NCBI GenBank assembly: GCA_036676175.1
Contig: JAKFDL010000003.1
Coordinates: 5,953-69,952 of the forward strand
Reading direction: 5' to 3'
Source of the DNA: Methylotenera_A sp036676175
GTDB taxonomy: Bacteria; Pseudomonadota; Gammaproteobacteria; Burkholderiales; Methylophilaceae
Length of the DNA stretch: 64,000 nt
A program made the position numbers and the translations under genes. This document shows positions 44,460 to 52,795 of the stretch, one piece after another. Below the pieces are notes generated by a model, which was not told where the DNA came from, made no database searches, and saw only the letters and a list, made by a program, of their open reading frames with translations. The first letter of the stretch is position 1, and the number at the start of each line of letters is the position of its first letter.

Positions 44460-44482
44460 TGAACTGCTGCGCGAAAACCGAC

Positions 44483-44514
44483 AAGACCGTGCCTGGTCGG
44501 CACAGCCCTGTCTT
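44483..44514. terminator. Hairpin between converging lysR and amt
   Basis: Inner stem GTGCC/GGCAC with loop TGGTC, outer stem AAGAC/GTCTT, in the 88-base convergent spacer. No clear T tract on either strand, so termination is probable by position but not certain. Confidence 0.4.
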
Positions 44515-44547
44515 CTTCTGTATGCATAATCAGTAAAGGATTTAAGC

Positions 44548-45738
44548 TTACTCTTCGGAGCGCGCTGGGATTTTATGAATACTCAAATCAGCACCTACAA
44601 ATTCGTCCTCTTGGCTCATGCGTATACCGACGATTTTCTTAAGTCCGCCGTAGATAATTACACCACCAGTCAAGGCAATCAGCACACCCAAGCTGGTGCC
44701 AATAAGCTGTGACATAAATGAAACGCCACCTAAGCCGCCCATGGATTTAAGCCCAAAGATGCCAGCAGCCAAGCCGCCCCAGGCACCACACAAACCATGC
44801 AATGGCCATACGCCAAGGACATCATCTACTTTTAAACGGTTCTGCGTTAACGTGAACGCCCACACAAATAAAGCGCCTGCCACAGCACCAGTAGCCAGAG
44901 CACCAAGCGGATGCATCACATCCGAGCCCGCACACACAGCCACCAGTCCCGCTAGTGGGCCATTGTGTACAAAGCCCGGGTCGTTTTTTCCCAGTAAGGT
45001 CGCAGCGAGTGTGCCGCCTACCAATGCCATGAGTGAGTTTGCAGCCACCAAGCCAGAGATGCCCTGTATAGCCTGTGCTGACATGACATTAAAACCAAAC
45101 CATCCTACTGTGAGCATCCATGCACCTAACGCTAGAAATGGAATGTTTGATGGCGGGTAAGCGTGCAACTTGCCGTCTTTACTGTAACGACCCGCGCGTG
45201 CGCCTAATAATATCACTGCGGCTAAGGCTATCCAGCCACCCATAGCATGCACAACTACCGAACCGGCAAAATCGTGGAAACTCGCACCATAATTTGCTAG
45301 CAACCAATCCTGAAAACCGTAGTGTTTGTTCCATGCGATACCTTCAAAAAATGGGTAGACGAAACCGACGATTAAAAATGTCGCTGCTAATTGTGGGTTA
45401 AACTTTGCACGCTCAGCAATACCCCCAGACACAATAGCCGGTATAGCCGCGGCAAACGTAAGCAGGAAAAAGAATTTGACCAAGCCGAAGCCATTTTTCT
45501 CCGCCAGCACTTCAGCGCCGCTAAAAAAATCAACACCATAAGCAACACAGTAGCCGATGAAAAAATAAGCAATGGTCGACACCGAGAAATCGACCATAAT
45601 TTTGACCAAGGCGTTGACTTGGTTTTTGCTGCGAACGGTGCCGAGCTCTAAAAATGCGAAACCTGCGTGCATCGCAAGCACCATAATGGCGCCCAGCAAT
45701 ACGAACAACACATCATTCGCAGAAACTAATGCTTCCAT
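44548..45738 (-). CDS. amt: Ammonium transporter
   Basis: 396 residues, about 11 membrane helices. Amt/Rh family signatures include HAGFAFLELGTVRSKNQVNALVKIMVDFSVSTIAYFFIGY, HDFAGSVVVHAMGGWIALAA (first pore His), and HPLGALATGAVAGALFVWAF with GLCGAWGGLAAGIFG. Imports ammonium across the inner membrane. No glnK is adjacent. Strong ribosome binding site GAGGAG. A sigma-54 promoter and two NtrC-type sites lie upstream, so it should be induced under nitrogen limitation. Confidence 0.95.
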   Translation of the reverse strand: MEALVSANDVLFVLLGAIMVLAMHAGFAFLELGTVRSKNQVNALVKIMVDFSVSTIAYFFIGYCVAYGVDFFSGAEVLAEKNGFGLVKFFFLLTFAAAIPAIVSGGIAERAKFNPQLAATFLIVGFVYPFFEGIAWNKHYGFQDWLLANYGASFHDFAGSVVVHAMGGWIALAAVILLGARAGRYSKDGKLHAYPPSNIPFLALGAWMLTVGWFGFNVMSAQAIQGISGLVAANSLMALVGGTLAATLLGKNDPGFVHNGPLAGLVAVCAGSDVMHPLGALATGAVAGALFVWAFTLTQNRLKVDDVLGVWPLHGLCGAWGGLAAGIFGLKSMGGLGGVSFMSQLIGTSLGVLIALTGGVIIYGGLKKIVGIRMSQEDEFVGADLSIHKIPARSEE

Positions 45739-45808
45739 AAAACACTCCTCAAAAAATATTATTATTTAAGTTTTAATTATATTTACGGCAAAAAAACAGT
45801 TACTAATA

Positions 45809-45824
45809 AGCAAATACTGCGCCA
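45809..45824 (-). promoter_or_regulatory. Sigma-54 promoter of amt
   Basis: The reverse strand reads TGGCGCAGTATTTGCT, 15 of 16 positions of the sigma-54 consensus TGGCACRNNNNTTGCW, with GG at -24 and GC at -12 correctly spaced. Expected transcription start near 45798, giving a leader of about 60 bases before the amt ATG. Confidence 0.85.
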
Positions 45825-45874
45825 TTAGGTCGTCTTTGATTTTAAAGGGATTTAATCATTCATTAGAAATGCTA

Positions 45875-45921
45875 TGCACTTGTTTAGTGCAATGCACTTT
45901 ATGTCGCACTAAAAAAGTGCT
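45875..45921 (-). promoter_or_regulatory. Two NtrC-type binding sites upstream of amt
   Basis: TGCACTTGTTTAGTGCA (45875-45891) is a perfect TGCACT-N5-AGTGCA dyad, matching the NtrC consensus TGCACY-N5-RGTGCA. A second dyad, CGCACTAAAAAAGTGCT (45905-45921), has arms GCACT/AGTGC. The centres are 30 bases apart, about three helical turns, and lie about 85 and 115 bases upstream of the expected sigma-54 start, the usual enhancer position. Confidence 0.82.
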
Positions 45922-45931
45922 AATTTGATGC

Positions 45932-46618
45932 TTACAACATACTGACGGTATTGGAGTTTAAAATGTACTTATCTGCTTCTGGATTGCCTGCCCAGAAGTG
46001 AAAAAATTCGCGTACTACCACCAAAAACAGGCGGCGATTTTTTTTCACTTCAAACAGTGGTAAAGTGGCATCGACCGTAGTACGGTAAATTTTATTATTT
46101 TTATCTGGCGCATCGCGCATACGTACCAGTAAAATTTTGGCTAACTTTAGACGGGTGTCAATGAGAGTCTGATCGGCATTTTCATTGCGCAGAGCTTTTG
46201 TATAGGCTTTAAGCGCCCAATTATCGGTCGTGCCAAATTTCTCTGCATCTACCGTGTGCCACAAATCACTTAGCAATACACTTTCAGGCTGCCAATGAAT
46301 GGGTAATGCATCTTCTGTCGCGCTTTTACTCAGTTGCGAGACTGCTTTTAAATCCCCAATCCAGAACGGAAAATACTCACGTAAAATGACCAAACTTTCT
46401 GCCCAATCCTCTACTTTCACCGAGTCCATCAGGGTTTCAATGACACTGCGATATTCACTGCCACTGGGTTCTTTATCAGCCAACAAGGGCATCAGCTTAT
46501 TGAGAAAGTTAATACGCGGTACAAAAGTATCTGGCCCGAAACCTTTGGCGGTTAAAAGCTTAATGTATACTTCTAGCGCTTGTTGCTCGCGCGAGTCGGA
46601 ATTATTGTTGTCAGTCAT
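45932..46618 (-). CDS. Hypothetical protein, 228 aa
   Basis: I do not recognise the family. Soluble, probably all-helical, no signal peptide. It contains two related stretches (AESLVILREYFPFWIGD near residue 80 and LFLVVVREFFHFWAGN near residue 205), suggesting an internal duplication of a helical unit. The stop lies 11 bases upstream of the amt enhancer sites, with which it shares a strand, so the enhancer lies in its 3' flank. Confidence 0.75.
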   Translation of the reverse strand: MTDNNNSDSREQQALEVYIKLLTAKGFGPDTFVPRINFLNKLMPLLADKEPSGSEYRSVIETLMDSVKVEDWAESLVILREYFPFWIGDLKAVSQLSKSATEDALPIHWQPESVLLSDLWHTVDAEKFGTTDNWALKAYTKALRNENADQTLIDTRLKLAKILLVRMRDAPDKNNKIYRTTVDATLPLFEVKKNRRLFLVVVREFFHFWAGNPEADKYILNSNTVSML

Positions 46619-46693
46619 GAATCAATAACTTAATTAATTGTTTAATTTTAACGTACAGTCCATTGAAAAATATAATAAATCCTGCATATTACT

Positions 46694-46708
46694 TACAGTT
46701 AAACTGTA
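46694..46708. promoter_or_regulatory. Palindrome upstream of DUF3301-gluQ
   Basis: TACAGTT-A-AACTGTA, a perfect 7-1-7 dyad, lies 33 bases before the DUF3301 ATG and about 18 bases after a possible TATAAT (46671-46676). Placed where a repressor would block transcription. The binding protein is unknown. Confidence 0.35.
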
Positions 46709-46741
46709 TTTTGTTTGTTATCCATCAAAAAGTAAACACTT

Positions 46742-47056
46742 ATGTTTGAGTTTCTATTATCAGCGTTATTATTGGCAGCTGGCTGGTTTTGGCTAGATAG
46801 CATCGCCAAGCGCGAAGTGGCTATTAGTCTTGGGCGCGAGTTAGCAGGGCGCTGGCAATTGCAACTGTTAGATGAAACCGTAGCCTGCACACAAATACGT
46901 CTTGGGCGCGATAGTCGGGGGCATGCTCAATTTCTGCGTTTTTACGAATTCGAAGTTAGCGCGAGCGGCGCCGAGCGCATGCAATGCAACCTTCAGTTAT
47001 TGGGCAAGCAACTACAAAGTTGGCATATTCCGCCCTATGTTCAGCCTATTCACTAA
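46742..47056 (+). CDS. DUF3301 family protein
   Basis: 104 residues, N-terminal hydrophobic segment (FEFLLSALLLAAGWFWLDSI) and soluble part with KREVAISLGRELAGRWQLQLLDETVACTQIRLGRDSRG and RFYEFEVSASGAERMQCNLQLLG, the DUF3301 pattern. Function unknown. Found next to various housekeeping genes in beta- and gammaproteobacteria. gluQ starts 3 bases after its stop. Confidence 0.88.
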   Translation: MFEFLLSALLLAAGWFWLDSIAKREVAISLGRELAGRWQLQLLDETVACTQIRLGRDSRGHAQFLRFYEFEVSASGAERMQCNLQLLGKQLQSWHIPPYVQPIH

Positions 47057-47058
47057 AC

Positions 47059-47991
47059 ATGCAATACATTGGTCGTTTTGCGCCATCACCCACCGGACCC
47101 TTACATTTTGGAAGCTTAGTGGCAGCGGTGGCCAGCTATTGTGATGCAAAATACAACCAAGGAAAATGGCTGGTGCGTATGGAGGATGTGGACAAGCCAC
47201 GTGAATTGGTGGGTGCCGCAGATGATATCTTGCGCACATTAGAAGCGTTTGGTTTTGAGTGGGATGACGCAGATGTTAGTTCTAGTGTGGTATTTCAAAG
47301 CCAGCGCAGCGACATTTACGAATACTACCTAGACCAGTTAAAACGCGATGGCTATATTTATGCCTGCACCTGCAGCCGTAAAGAAATTGCCGATTCGGCC
47401 ACTATTGCCGGCATAGAGGGTGCAATTTACCCAAAAACCTGCTTATTAAAGCCAGCCCTACAAGTCTCCAATATGCAAACAAATGGCCCTGCGGCATACA
47501 GGGCAATGGTGTTAGATAAAAATATTAGCTTTATGGATGCGATCCAGGGTGAGGTGAAGCAGAATTTAGCCATCGACATTGGCGATTTTATTTTAAAACG
47601 TAAAGATGGCTTGTTTGCTTATCAACTTGCTGTGGTTGTAGATGATGCGTTGCAAGGTATCACGCATATTGTGCGCGGTGCTGACTTGCTTAACTCCACA
47701 CCGCGGCAGATTTATTTGCAACAGCTATTAGGCTTTACAACGCCCCATTATGCACACGTACCAGTAGTAGTAAACGCACAAGGTGAAAAGCTCAGCAAGC
47801 AAACATTCGCAAAATCCGTCACGCCAGAAATCGCACCAGTATTGGTGTTTGAGGCGTTATGTTTTTTGGGTCAAAATCCACCTGCTGAAACAAAAAATGA
47901 CACATTAAGTGAAGTATGGGATTGGGCGATCGCCAATTGGCGGCTAAAAAATATACCTCGTCAAAAATTGCAGACTTACAACACTCTATAG
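47059..47991 (+). CDS. gluQ: Glutamyl-Q tRNA(Asp) synthetase
   Basis: 310 residues from the ATG at 47059; a longer frame would overlap DUF3301. GluRS-like catalytic domain without anticodon-binding domain. The HIGH-type motif is FAPSPTGPLHFGSL, the zinc ligands lie around YACTCSRKEI, and the KMSKS-type motif is KLSKQTFAKSV. Attaches glutamate to queuosine at position 34 of tRNA(Asp). Confidence 0.95.
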   Translation: MQYIGRFAPSPTGPLHFGSLVAAVASYCDAKYNQGKWLVRMEDVDKPRELVGAADDILRTLEAFGFEWDDADVSSSVVFQSQRSDIYEYYLDQLKRDGYIYACTCSRKEIADSATIAGIEGAIYPKTCLLKPALQVSNMQTNGPAAYRAMVLDKNISFMDAIQGEVKQNLAIDIGDFILKRKDGLFAYQLAVVVDDALQGITHIVRGADLLNSTPRQIYLQQLLGFTTPHYAHVPVVVNAQGEKLSKQTFAKSVTPEIAPVLVFEALCFLGQNPPAETKNDTLSEVWDWAIANWRLKNIPRQKLQTYNTL

Positions 47992-48030
47992 TTTTAAACC
48001 CTTATCTTTATCTGCAATTCACCAAATATA

Positions 48031-48052
48031 AATAGTAACAGTTCTCATTTGT
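48031..48052 (+). promoter_or_regulatory. Candidate Fur box upstream of the TonB receptor
   Basis: The stretch AATAGTAACAGTTCTCATTT resembles degenerate Fur boxes (AT-rich with a TCTCATT half). It sits about 65 bases before the receptor ATG. Iron repression would fit the gene, but the match is partial. Confidence 0.45.
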
Positions 48053-48111
48053 GTTATCATTTTAACCAAAAATTAACTCACGCTTAACTCAACACGCCAT
48101 CAGGACTTTCA

Positions 48112-50286
48112 ATGAACACGCCACATTATTCATTCTCAAAAATTTCTATCTTACGCCTAGCTATTGTCAGCGCTTTTGCTAGCTCATTATTATCAGCCAA
48201 CGCTGCGTCTGCTGAAACCAGCGATATGAAACTGCCAGAAGTGAATGTAACCGCGCCCGCTGTGAGTGATACACAGCCAGTAAAAGGCTATAACGCTAAA
48301 AAAAGCAGTTCTTCTACCAGAACAGATACCGAATTGCGCGATACGCCACAAGCGATTACGGTCATTCCACAAGATTTAATTAAAGATCAATCTATACAAA
48401 GCATTTCGCAAGCCGTGCAATACGTTCCAGGTGTTCAGGCAGCGCAAGGCGAAGGCAATCGCGACCAGCTGATTTTGCGTGGCAACAATACCACGGGTGA
48501 CTTCTTTTTAGACGGATTGCGTGACGACGTGCAAACTTATCGCGACCTTTACAACACCGACCGTCTTGAAGTGCTAAAAGGCCCAAACGGTATGGCATTT
48601 GGTCGTGGAGGTGCGGGTGGTGCGATTAACCGTGTTAGCAAGCAAGCTGGCTGGGATCCAGTTGCTGAGTTTATGGCCAGCTATGGCGCGTATGATTACA
48701 AGCGCGTTTCAGGTGATTACGGCCAAGCCTTAAGCGATGAAGTCGCCTTCCGTATTAATGGTGTGTATGAGGATTCAGGTTCCTATCGTGACGGCGTAGA
48801 TATTGAGCGTTTCGGTGTCACACCAACTGTCACTATTCGCCCCGATGAAAAAACTAAAATCGTCTTAAGTACTGAATATTTTAAAGACAAACGTGTCGCT
48901 GACCGCGGCGTTCCCTCTGTGAATAGCCCGGGTAATAACACCCTAAACAATCGCCCATTTGATATTGGTAATGAAGATATCTTTTTTGGCAACGCAAGCT
49001 TAAGCCCCACCGAAACTGAAACAGTGGCATTTAACGCTTCAATAGAACATTCATTTGATAATGGCATTGGGGTTAAAAATAGTACGCGTTATGCCAATTA
49101 TGATAAATATTATCAAAACGTATTTGCTAGAAGTCCCGTTAGAAACGATGGTACTGTTCAAATTGGAGCATATCGTGATGAAACTGAGCGTGAAAATCTC
49201 ATCAACCAAACCGATTTAACCTACAGCTTAAAAACTGGTAGCGTTGAGCACAAATTATTGGTGGGTGCAGAGTTTGCCGTACAGGACACGGACAACCAGC
49301 GCCTAACACCAGTTGGAGGCGAAAACTTAGCTGGTTCAGTGCCCAGTAGCAACCCCACCAGATCTGGCGTTGTGTTTAATACAACCACTCGCAACCAACA
49401 AAGTGATGTGACTGTCGCTGCGTTTTATCTGCAAGATCAAATTATCTTATCGCCGCAGTGGCAGGCAATTGTTGGCTTACGCAACGATAACTTCGATACT
49501 GATTACACTAATTTATTGACTAATACCAACATCAATGTCAGCGATAATTTATTAGCGCCTCGTGCAGGCTTAATATTTAAACCAGCAGAACCTTTATCAC
49601 TTTATGCCAACTACAGCGTTTCTTATGTCCCACGTGCGGGTGATCAACTGATTGGATTAACCGTCACCAATGCATCGTTTAAACCTGAGAAATTTATCAA
49701 CTATGAAGTGGGTGCAAAATGGGATGTGAACCAAGACTTGGCATTAACTGCGGCGGTATATAAGCTAGAACGCGAAAACGTACAAATTACTGACCCAAAT
49801 AACCCTGCCCAGCAAATTTTAGTAGATGGCCAAGAAACCAAAGGAATTGAGTTAGGCGTTACTGGCAATGTAACAGATAGATGGAGCATATTCGGTGGTG
49901 TTGCATTTCAAGATGGTGAAATTACCAAGCAACAAGGCACTGGTAATGGTGCCATCTTAAAAGGTGCTGAGTTAGGTCAAACGCCTGACCGCACACTATC
50001 ACTGTGGAACAAGTATGAAATAAACGATATGTGGGCTGTAGCTTTAGGCATCGTCAGCACGTCTGACCGTTATGCGCTATCGCCTACCGCAACACAAAGC
50101 ACACTATTACCAGGCTATACGCGTTACGATGCTGCAATTTTTGGTAAGTTTAGTGAAAAGTTAAGCTTACAAGTTAACTTAGAAAACTTAACCAATAAAG
50201 AATATGCACTTTACGCACATAACAACAACAATATCACTCCGGGCTCACCCATTACCGGTCGCGCGACTTTAATTTACAACTTCTAA
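48112..50286 (+). CDS. TonB-dependent siderophore receptor (catecholate type)
   Basis: 724 residues. Signal peptide about 1-34 (ANAASA-ET), then a TonB box-like KLPEVNVTAP, a plug domain (TPQAITVIPQDLIKDQSIQSISQAVQYVPGVQAAQGEGNRDQLILRGNNTTGDFFLDGLRDDVQTYRDLYN, RLEVLKGPNGMAFGRGGAGGAINRVSK) and a 22-strand barrel ending RATLIYNF. Closest in form to Fiu-like receptors for catecholate siderophores. Monocistronic, with a terminator after it. Confidence 0.92.
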   Translation: MNTPHYSFSKISILRLAIVSAFASSLLSANAASAETSDMKLPEVNVTAPAVSDTQPVKGYNAKKSSSSTRTDTELRDTPQAITVIPQDLIKDQSIQSISQAVQYVPGVQAAQGEGNRDQLILRGNNTTGDFFLDGLRDDVQTYRDLYNTDRLEVLKGPNGMAFGRGGAGGAINRVSKQAGWDPVAEFMASYGAYDYKRVSGDYGQALSDEVAFRINGVYEDSGSYRDGVDIERFGVTPTVTIRPDEKTKIVLSTEYFKDKRVADRGVPSVNSPGNNTLNNRPFDIGNEDIFFGNASLSPTETETVAFNASIEHSFDNGIGVKNSTRYANYDKYYQNVFARSPVRNDGTVQIGAYRDETERENLINQTDLTYSLKTGSVEHKLLVGAEFAVQDTDNQRLTPVGGENLAGSVPSSNPTRSGVVFNTTTRNQQSDVTVAAFYLQDQIILSPQWQAIVGLRNDNFDTDYTNLLTNTNINVSDNLLAPRAGLIFKPAEPLSLYANYSVSYVPRAGDQLIGLTVTNASFKPEKFINYEVGAKWDVNQDLALTAAVYKLERENVQITDPNNPAQQILVDGQETKGIELGVTGNVTDRWSIFGGVAFQDGEITKQQGTGNGAILKGAELGQTPDRTLSLWNKYEINDMWAVALGIVSTSDRYALSPTATQSTLLPGYTRYDAAIFGKFSEKLSLQVNLENLTNKEYALYAHNNNNITPGSPITGRATLIYNF

Positions 50287-50318
50287 AATCTGAAATTTTA
50301 AGTAGATTAAAAAACCTT

Positions 50319-50347
50319 AAAAAGCCCATGTTCATCATGGGCTTTTT
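50319..50347 (+). terminator. Terminator after the TonB receptor
   Basis: AAAAAGCCCATG and CATGGGCTTTTT pair around TTCAT and are followed by further T residues. About 30 bases after the stop. Confidence 0.9.
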
Positions 50348-50424
50348 TTATTTCTACGTATTTTTTGTACTAAGTTAATTATGCTGATTTAGTTAATAGC
50401 GCCGCAAATGTTAAAATAACACCC

Positions 50425-51342
50425 ATGACAAATGCACCTGACTCACTTCACCATTTTCTTTTTGAAGACACTTTATCTGAAGAAAAATCCAATAACCCCA
50501 TGCCTATACGTGGCAACTTAGTGCATTTAAATCAGACCTTTACCCTTGCGACACAACACCAGACCTTACCCCATGTATTAAAACAAGCCCTCGGCGAACT
50601 GATGGCGGCCAGCGCCCTGCTGTCTGCGACGCTTAAAATGGAGGGTGTACTGGTGTTGCAATTACAAAGCAAGGGTGCACTTAAACTACTAGTCGTAGAG
50701 TGTAGCCATGATTTAAACATGCGGGCTACCGCCAAGTGGGATGAAACACTCACTGCAGAAATGGAAAACTTTTCATTTATCGACTTAATTAAACACGGCC
50801 AGTTTGTGATTACCCTTGACCCGAACGAAGGTGAAGCTTACCAAGGTATTGTGCCGATCGAGGGCGAAACCATTGCACAGATGTTACAAAACTATATGCT
50901 ACGCTCACAGCAAATCGATACATCACTATGGCTGCATTGCGATGGCGAAAGTGCCAGTGGTCTGTTATTGCAAAAATTACCTGATATGAACGACCCAGAC
51001 ATAGATGCCTGGAATCGTATGAATATTCTGGCAGACACTGTCACGCCTGACGAGTTGCAAAACCTAGCACCAGAAGTTTTATTGACGCGCTTGTTTGCCG
51101 AAGAAGATGTACGACTGTTTGAAGAAAAACCCACACAATTCAGATGCAGTTGCAGCAAGGCCAAAGTAGGCAATATGTTGCGCTTACTGGGCAAGCAGGA
51201 AGTAGAGGGTATTTTGGTGGAGCTGGGTAAGATCGAGGTAAATTGCGACTTCTGTAACAAGCAATATGTTTTTGACGTCGTAGATGCTACGCAGATATTG
51301 GCTTCTGACCTTACTATAAACCCCAGTACCGCAAAACACTAA
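50425..51342 (+). CDS. hslO: Redox-regulated chaperone Hsp33
   Basis: 305 residues. The C-terminal zinc switch CSCSKAK...CDFC (CxC then CxxC) is complete, preceded by VLLTRLFAEEDVRLFEEKPTQFRC. The N-terminal domain has ALGELMAASALLSATLKMEGVLVLQLQSKG. Zinc is released on oxidation by HOCl or peroxide plus heat, and the protein then holds unfolding proteins. Confidence 0.95.
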   Translation: MTNAPDSLHHFLFEDTLSEEKSNNPMPIRGNLVHLNQTFTLATQHQTLPHVLKQALGELMAASALLSATLKMEGVLVLQLQSKGALKLLVVECSHDLNMRATAKWDETLTAEMENFSFIDLIKHGQFVITLDPNEGEAYQGIVPIEGETIAQMLQNYMLRSQQIDTSLWLHCDGESASGLLLQKLPDMNDPDIDAWNRMNILADTVTPDELQNLAPEVLLTRLFAEEDVRLFEEKPTQFRCSCSKAKVGNMLRLLGKQEVEGILVELGKIEVNCDFCNKQYVFDVVDATQILASDLTINPSTAKH

Positions 51343-51355
51343 TGCACATTAATGC

Positions 51356-51841
51356 TTACTTACAAGCAAAAGGCAAAAATTTAGGGTCAATATTGGTTTT
51401 GTTATCTCCAAGCAAAGTCATTTTAGCGGGAGCTGGCGCGTTACCACACACCCATGCAACAGGCACTGCCGGCGAGTCTTCGATAACTGCAGGGCGAATA
51501 GATAAAATCTTGCCGTGCAATAGAGAGCGGGCTTTGTTGCCAAACGTCATATGTATCACACCATTGTCTACCACCAAATTACTCACCAAATTACTCACCA
51601 CTTTATCAGGGGTCGGCAGGCCCGCTGCTTTATTATCTGACGGTAAGGTTTTGGTCGCTTTCCATTGTGCGGCAGCGGGCTCTTTTGCCGCTTCAGCCAA
51701 AGGAATAGCTGCTGCCACTTGTTCCCGGATAATGCGCTCGATTCCCGATGGAACCGCAATCATCGCCAGAATAGCTAAAATAGCCACCACTACCATCATC
51801 TCAACTATCGTAAAACCTTCTGTAAAGCCTTTTAATTTCAT
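51356..51841 (-). CDS. Type IV pilin-like protein
   Basis: 161 residues. Prepilin signal KGFTEG|FTIVEMMVVVAILAILAMIAVPSG with Gly before the cleavage site and Glu at mature position 5. The C-terminal half has two Cys (WVCGNAP and PFACK) that would form the pilin disulphide loop. No other pilus gene is close, so it is an orphan (minor or major pilin cannot be decided). It contains a duplicated LVSN unit. Confidence 0.88.
   Translation of the reverse strand: MKLKGFTEGFTIVEMMVVVAILAILAMIAVPSGIERIIREQVAAAIPLAEAAKEPAAAQWKATKTLPSDNKAAGLPTPDKVVSNLVSNLVVDNGVIHMTFGNKARSLLHGKILSIRPAVIEDSPAVPVAWVCGNAPAPAKMTLLGDNKTNIDPKFLPFACK
51574..51600. repeat. 12-base tandem duplication inside the pilin gene
   Basis: CCAAATTACTCA is repeated in tandem (51574-51585, 51586-51597) with three further matching bases. 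In the pilin reading frame it inserts an exact extra LVSN. In-frame copy-number change would add or remove four residues in the exposed part of the pilin. Confidence 0.85.
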
Positions 51842-51884
51842 TTAATAAAATCCTTTATTCGTTTCATACAATTTGCTACTAAGA

Positions 51885-52694
51885 CTATTTGTCCGTCATT
51901 TGCCGCATACGTTCAAACAAACAAATTGCAGTTGCGGCAGCGGCATTAAGCGACTCGACTGCCCTATTATTACTTTGATTCATTGGAATAGAAATTAGTT
52001 TACTGCACGCCTCTATGGTTTTCATGCTTAAACCCGCACCTTCGTTGCCCATCACAAAAGCACAGGCATGGCTTAAATCTTGGCTATATAACGATTCGCC
52101 CCGCATCGTCGTTGCGTAACTAGTGCCGTTAAAGGCTTGCAGCTGCGTGCTTAAATCGGCATTTTCAATGATTGGCAACACAAATTGCGCACCCTGTCCG
52201 CCGCGTAGCGCTTTGGGCGACCATGCATCGGTGCAACCTTTGCTTAAGTAAACCGCATCTACTCCAGCAGCTGCAGCAGTGCGCAACATACTGCCTAAAT
52301 TACCCGGGTCTTGGATATCTTCCAGCATCAGCACAAATGCCATATTTTCTGGCAGTTCAATCTCAGGCGTTCTTACCAGCGCTAAAATCCCAGTACTGCT
52401 GGCCACTGGTGTCAACTCTGCAAACATCAGCGTTGGCAACATCATGGTGTTTACTTCAGACAAGGTTTGCATCAGGTTGGTTGCTTCGCGCGAGCTTTTA
52501 CCTTCGGGGATAATGACTAGTTCAGGCTCGCCAAAGGCTTGGCAATACCCCTCAATCAAATGCACCCCATCCAGCAGCGTTTTGCCCTCAGCGCGGCGCT
52601 CACGTGCATTATCTGCCAGTTTTTTTAACTGTTTAAAAACCGGGTTATCACGCGAAATAATATGTTTAAAAGATTGGTCTATGCTCATATTCAC
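51885..52694 (-). CDS. TrmH family RNA 2'-O-methyltransferase
   Basis: 269 residues. N-terminal substrate-binding domain, then SPOUT knot motifs: motif 1 QDPGNLGSMLRTAAAAGVDAVYLSKG, motif 2 CAFVMGNEGAGLS, motif 3 ISIPMNQSNNRAVESLNAAAATAICLFE. Methylates a ribose 2'-OH using S-adenosylmethionine. Whether rRNA or tRNA is the target (RlmB-like or other) cannot be read from the sequence. Confidence 0.9.
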   Translation of the reverse strand: MNMSIDQSFKHIISRDNPVFKQLKKLADNARERRAEGKTLLDGVHLIEGYCQAFGEPELVIIPEGKSSREATNLMQTLSEVNTMMLPTLMFAELTPVASSTGILALVRTPEIELPENMAFVLMLEDIQDPGNLGSMLRTAAAAGVDAVYLSKGCTDAWSPKALRGGQGAQFVLPIIENADLSTQLQAFNGTSYATTMRGESLYSQDLSHACAFVMGNEGAGLSMKTIEACSKLISIPMNQSNNRAVESLNAAAATAICLFERMRQMTDK

Positions 52695-52752
52695 ATTCTA
52701 ACGCAAGCTGCTTGTAAGCTTGTCATATTAGGCTAAATTCCATATCTTATTT

Positions 52753-52777
52753 AAGCTCGCACAAGCGGGCTTTTTAT
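52753..52777 (+). terminator. Attenuator-like hairpin before the pseudouridine synthase gene
   Basis: AAGCTCGC and GCGGGCTT (one G-U pair) around ACAA, followed by TTTATTT. It is in the 101-base divergent spacer, so no upstream gene on this strand needs a terminator, and it lies immediately before a TATAAT (52784-52789) whose start of transcription would fall on the ATG. Confidence 0.5.
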
Positions 52778-52795
52778 TTGCCTTATAATACGCGT

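Noticed and set aside
44460..44547. tRNA or small RNA gene between lysR and amt
   Set aside because: A hairpin is present but there is no cloverleaf, no T-loop sequence and no promoter. Treated as a terminator candidate.
51574..51600. CRISPR-like repeat
   Set aside because: A single 12-base tandem duplication without spacers, inside a coding gene.
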